DNA of 64,000 nucleotides from Spizellomyces punctatus DAOM BR117 (lineage: Eukaryota; Chytridiomycota; Chytridiomycetes; Spizellomycetales; Spizellomycetaceae), in contig NW_015971553.1 of NCBI RefSeq assembly GCF_000182565.1, forward strand, positions 371,807 through 435,806. Direction: 5' to 3'. This document shows, piece after piece, positions 61,822 to 64,000 of the stretch (position 1 is its first letter; each line of letters opens with the position of its first letter). The translations under genes were made by a program, and so were the position numbers. The notes under the pieces were generated by a model that made no database searches, had not been told where the DNA came from, and worked only from the letters and a program-made list of their open reading frames with translations.

Positions 61822-62988
61822 GGCCTATGTGAGAATGCCAGGAATCAGATGTGCGTGCAGATCGGTTGAGCATTAGTGATATTCTACCGTCTTGTCCGAC
61901 AGATTTTCCAGACTCCTACTTCCAAGCTTTGACCGCCCCGTTGTTCCCCCCTTGTGACGCATTCACGGAATTATCGCACGCTGACGGAGGGAATGGAGGA
62001 CGAAAGCGGAACCTGTCCAGCGACAATGAGCCTGTGTGCAGTTGCCTGATCGTCAGCTTATTGTCGAGATTGCACAGGAAAGTCTGTCATGAACTAGCAA
62101 GCTTCTTTTTCGCTAAATGGAAACCTGGATGTACGTTCTCAAAGCTAATGCGTCGTAGTATTTGGATTTTCGGATTAAAGTTGCCAAACAGAACTACTGT
62201 TATTGTGTGGACAAGCTGCTCTTATTGTCGAAACTGAGATGCGCGAACGGCTCTTCAGATTACTGCATCCGCTATTAAGCTATTCATAGAAACCTTGGAT
62301 GAGGGTCATTCATTTTTGATTCACTGAGTATAATGGGATCCGATCGTAGTCCCCACTGCATAATATAAGTAGCACCGCCAGGCTCCCAAGGGGCGACAGT
62401 AAAACTGGATGTTGCTGGAAACGGGATCCGGAGTGATACCATTGGAGATGATAAACCACGGAGGGACATATCCCGGTGCATGGTAGTGCATATCACGAGC
62501 ACATATCAGGATCAGGATTCCATAGGTCGGTCGCATTAGTGTCCAAATGTTTGACCTAGAACCATGTAAACGAACGCTTTTTCTGTTGGGTTAACTCTCC
62601 ATCTCGAGCATCGACCGTTTGCATAGAATCATAGAATCCATGAGACCGTCAAAGTTCAAAGTCGTTATCAACACTTCTAAAGTTGATGATTGACTTTGAT
62701 GTAAAATGGCCTGCTCCAGTTCGTTGAGCAGGATAGAATGTCCGCTAGCATATTTCCATGGGCAGCGGACAAACAAAAACCACAGAATATCGATGGAAAG
62801 GGCGAGTTTTAGAGGTCACTCGGTCTCCTTGTGCGTTAAAACACTGGATTTGATGCAGGACGCGCCGTCAAAACCCAGCAGAACAACACTGCATGCTCCT
62901 TGATGGATTTTCGCAATTTATCTACCAACCCCTTTCCCATCTCTTACAACCACGGATATTTTGCAGCTGTGCTCTCAAGGCTGCAGCT
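61822..62988. other. intergenic region upstream of RasGAP and APN1
   Basis: About 1.2 kb between divergent genes. It probably includes unrecognised 5' exon(s) of the RasGAP gene near 61822-62150. Two overlapping minus-strand open frames around 62284-62536 look locally protein-like, but I cannot place them in a gene. Confidence 0.35.
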
Positions 62989-64000
62989 ATGACCACTTCT
63001 TCACCTCTACGAAGATCTACCCGACTTGTAGTGCAGCAAGTAACAACCAAGACGATGCAGTCTGTGGCCCCGGAGACAGCAGAGGTTAAAGGTGAACGAC
63101 GACGAGTTGCATCAAAGGCAGTGTCCTACAAAATTGAGGAAGTAGACGACGTGGAAGAAAGAACTGGTGCCCCCGAGACCGGCACCGAGCAAAAGAGATG
63201 GCCAAAGCAGGAGAACAACAAAAATGGGCAGGAAGACAAGCCATTGAAGCGGCGAAGGAAGAGGGCGGAGGCGGTAGATGCTATAGATGGCGATGAGGTG
63301 AAAATGCCAGATGATGATCTAAAGACGAAGCGTCAAAAGCACCGAAACAAGGGTATCAGTGATGACAAAGATATGGTAGCATCAGGTGAACCAACGGAAG
63401 CAGAGAAGGAGAAACCAGCGAAACGCCGAGTCACAAAAGCAAAGAGTACGGCAAATGAAGAGGATGAGAAAAGCATCAAAAAGCCCAAAAAGCCAAAGGT
63501 GGAAAAGACCATTGAAATTCCTGACATGGATACCGAATATATGTGGGCCCGTGCCAAAGCATGCAAAAAGTACGTCGGTGCGCATGTGAGTGCCGCCGGT
63601 GGAAGTCATAATGCGGTTATCACCAGTACCAAAATAGGGTATGAGCGCTCCCTTTATTTCCACAGAACCTTGTTAATATCTTTGTATCAGTGGTACATGT
63701 TTTGCGCTCTTTGTCAAAAACCAACGCAGATGGGAATCCCCACCAACTCCTGGCTCACAAGTGGAAGCGTTCGCCAAAGCTTGCCCTCTGGCTGGCTTCT
63801 GTCCCAAGACACATGTCCTACCACATGGGTCTTATTTAGTTAATCTGGCGAACTATGAGGATGAAAGGGCCACGCAAGCTTTCAATGGCTTTGTGGACGA
63901 ATTGAAACGATGCGAAGAGCTTGGGATCGGATTATACAACTTCCAGTTGAGTATCGTTGAGGCAGTGATTTTAAGAATATTGACATCTTAGCCCTAATGG
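62989..64000 (+). CDS. APN1: AP endonuclease 1 (endonuclease IV), 5' part
   Basis: Apn1 cleaves abasic sites in base excision repair. Exons 62989-63638 and 63691-63946 or so are visible; the next begins near 63992 and the gene runs off the window. A long Lys/Glu-rich N-terminal extension (about 190 residues, with KRRRKR and KKPKKPK nuclear signals) precedes the TIM-barrel core: KKYVGAHVSAAGG, then CFALFVKNQRRWESPP, HVLPHGSYLVNLA and IGLYNFH. An in-frame ATG at 62893 adds 32 residues (MLLDGFSQFIY...) that could be a mitochondrial signal; yeast Apn1 acts in both places. Truncated by the window edge. Confidence 0.93.

Noticed and set aside
62284-62536. Minus-strand protein-like open frames
   Set aside because: Two overlapping frames of similar length with no neighbouring exons that would make a gene. 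Possibly a decayed fragment.

Overview
This is a nuclear fungal scaffold, most likely from a chytrid (Chytridiomycota, order Spizellomycetales). The compact genes are interrupted by short GT-AG introns of about 50-80 nt and sit in alternating convergent and divergent pairs. The content mixes fungal families (Cla4-type PAK kinase, Zn2Cys6 factor, chitin synthase, Gid7, Noc3) with proteins that yeasts and filamentous Dikarya lack but chytrids keep (a retinoblastoma protein, an LKB1-like kinase, a cAMP-receptor-like 7TM receptor, a ZMAT5-like minor-spliceosome protein). The species assignment is inference, supported mainly by a Fanzor nuclease of the kind known from Spizellomyces punctatus. Exon borders were traced by hand. 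For seven genes (PAK, BAR-SH3, WxxLP-repeat protein, SH3 membrane protein, ZMAT5-like, Noc3, RPS3) the exon lengths sum to a whole number of codons.

Layout. 1-5.3 kb: PAK kinase, then tRNA-Arg(ACG). 7.1-12.5 kb: F-box/LRR protein, DUF4202 protein, BAR-SH3 protein with a 7-nt microexon. 13-17.5 kb: three tRNA-Ile(AAT) genes around a WxxLP-repeat protein. 18.1-25.3 kb: single-pass SH3 membrane protein convergent with a divergent chitin synthase. 25.7-28.1 kb: the mobile-type insertion, an intronless Fanzor RNA-guided nuclease with a structured guide-RNA locus at its 3' end and tandem repeats upstream. 28.4-36.7 kb: YdjM-like membrane protein, IMPACT/YIH1, Zn2Cys6 factor broken by a 100-N gap, a hidden four-exon ZMAT5-like gene, cystathionine beta-synthase. 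36.9-51.3 kb: LKB1-like kinase, Noc3, 7TM receptor, Gid7/WDR26, RPS3. 52-64 kb: retinoblastoma protein, TPX2, RasGAP, and the 5' part of APN1.

The most interesting unit is the Fanzor locus on the minus strand. The stop codon of the nuclease lies inside a tRNA-like A box. A matching B box lies 44 nt further on. Next comes a clear H-type pseudoknot built from two perfect complementary segments, and a TTTT run follows 15 nt after a 31-bp end repeat that is itself duplicated 74 bp away. I read this as a Fanzor guide RNA (fRNA/omegaRNA) that may be made by RNA polymerase III from an internal promoter overlapping the nuclease stop codon. The nuclease and RNA family are known. The polymerase III promoter overlap and the duplicated RNA 3' half are, as far as I know, not described.

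Other points: two Gcn4-type TGACTCA sites lie upstream of the gene for the Gcn2 inhibitor IMPACT/YIH1. Paired TCACGTGA palindromes lie upstream of RPS3. A GC-AG intron sits in the LKB1-like gene. A duplicated gene-end segment lies between two convergent genes.
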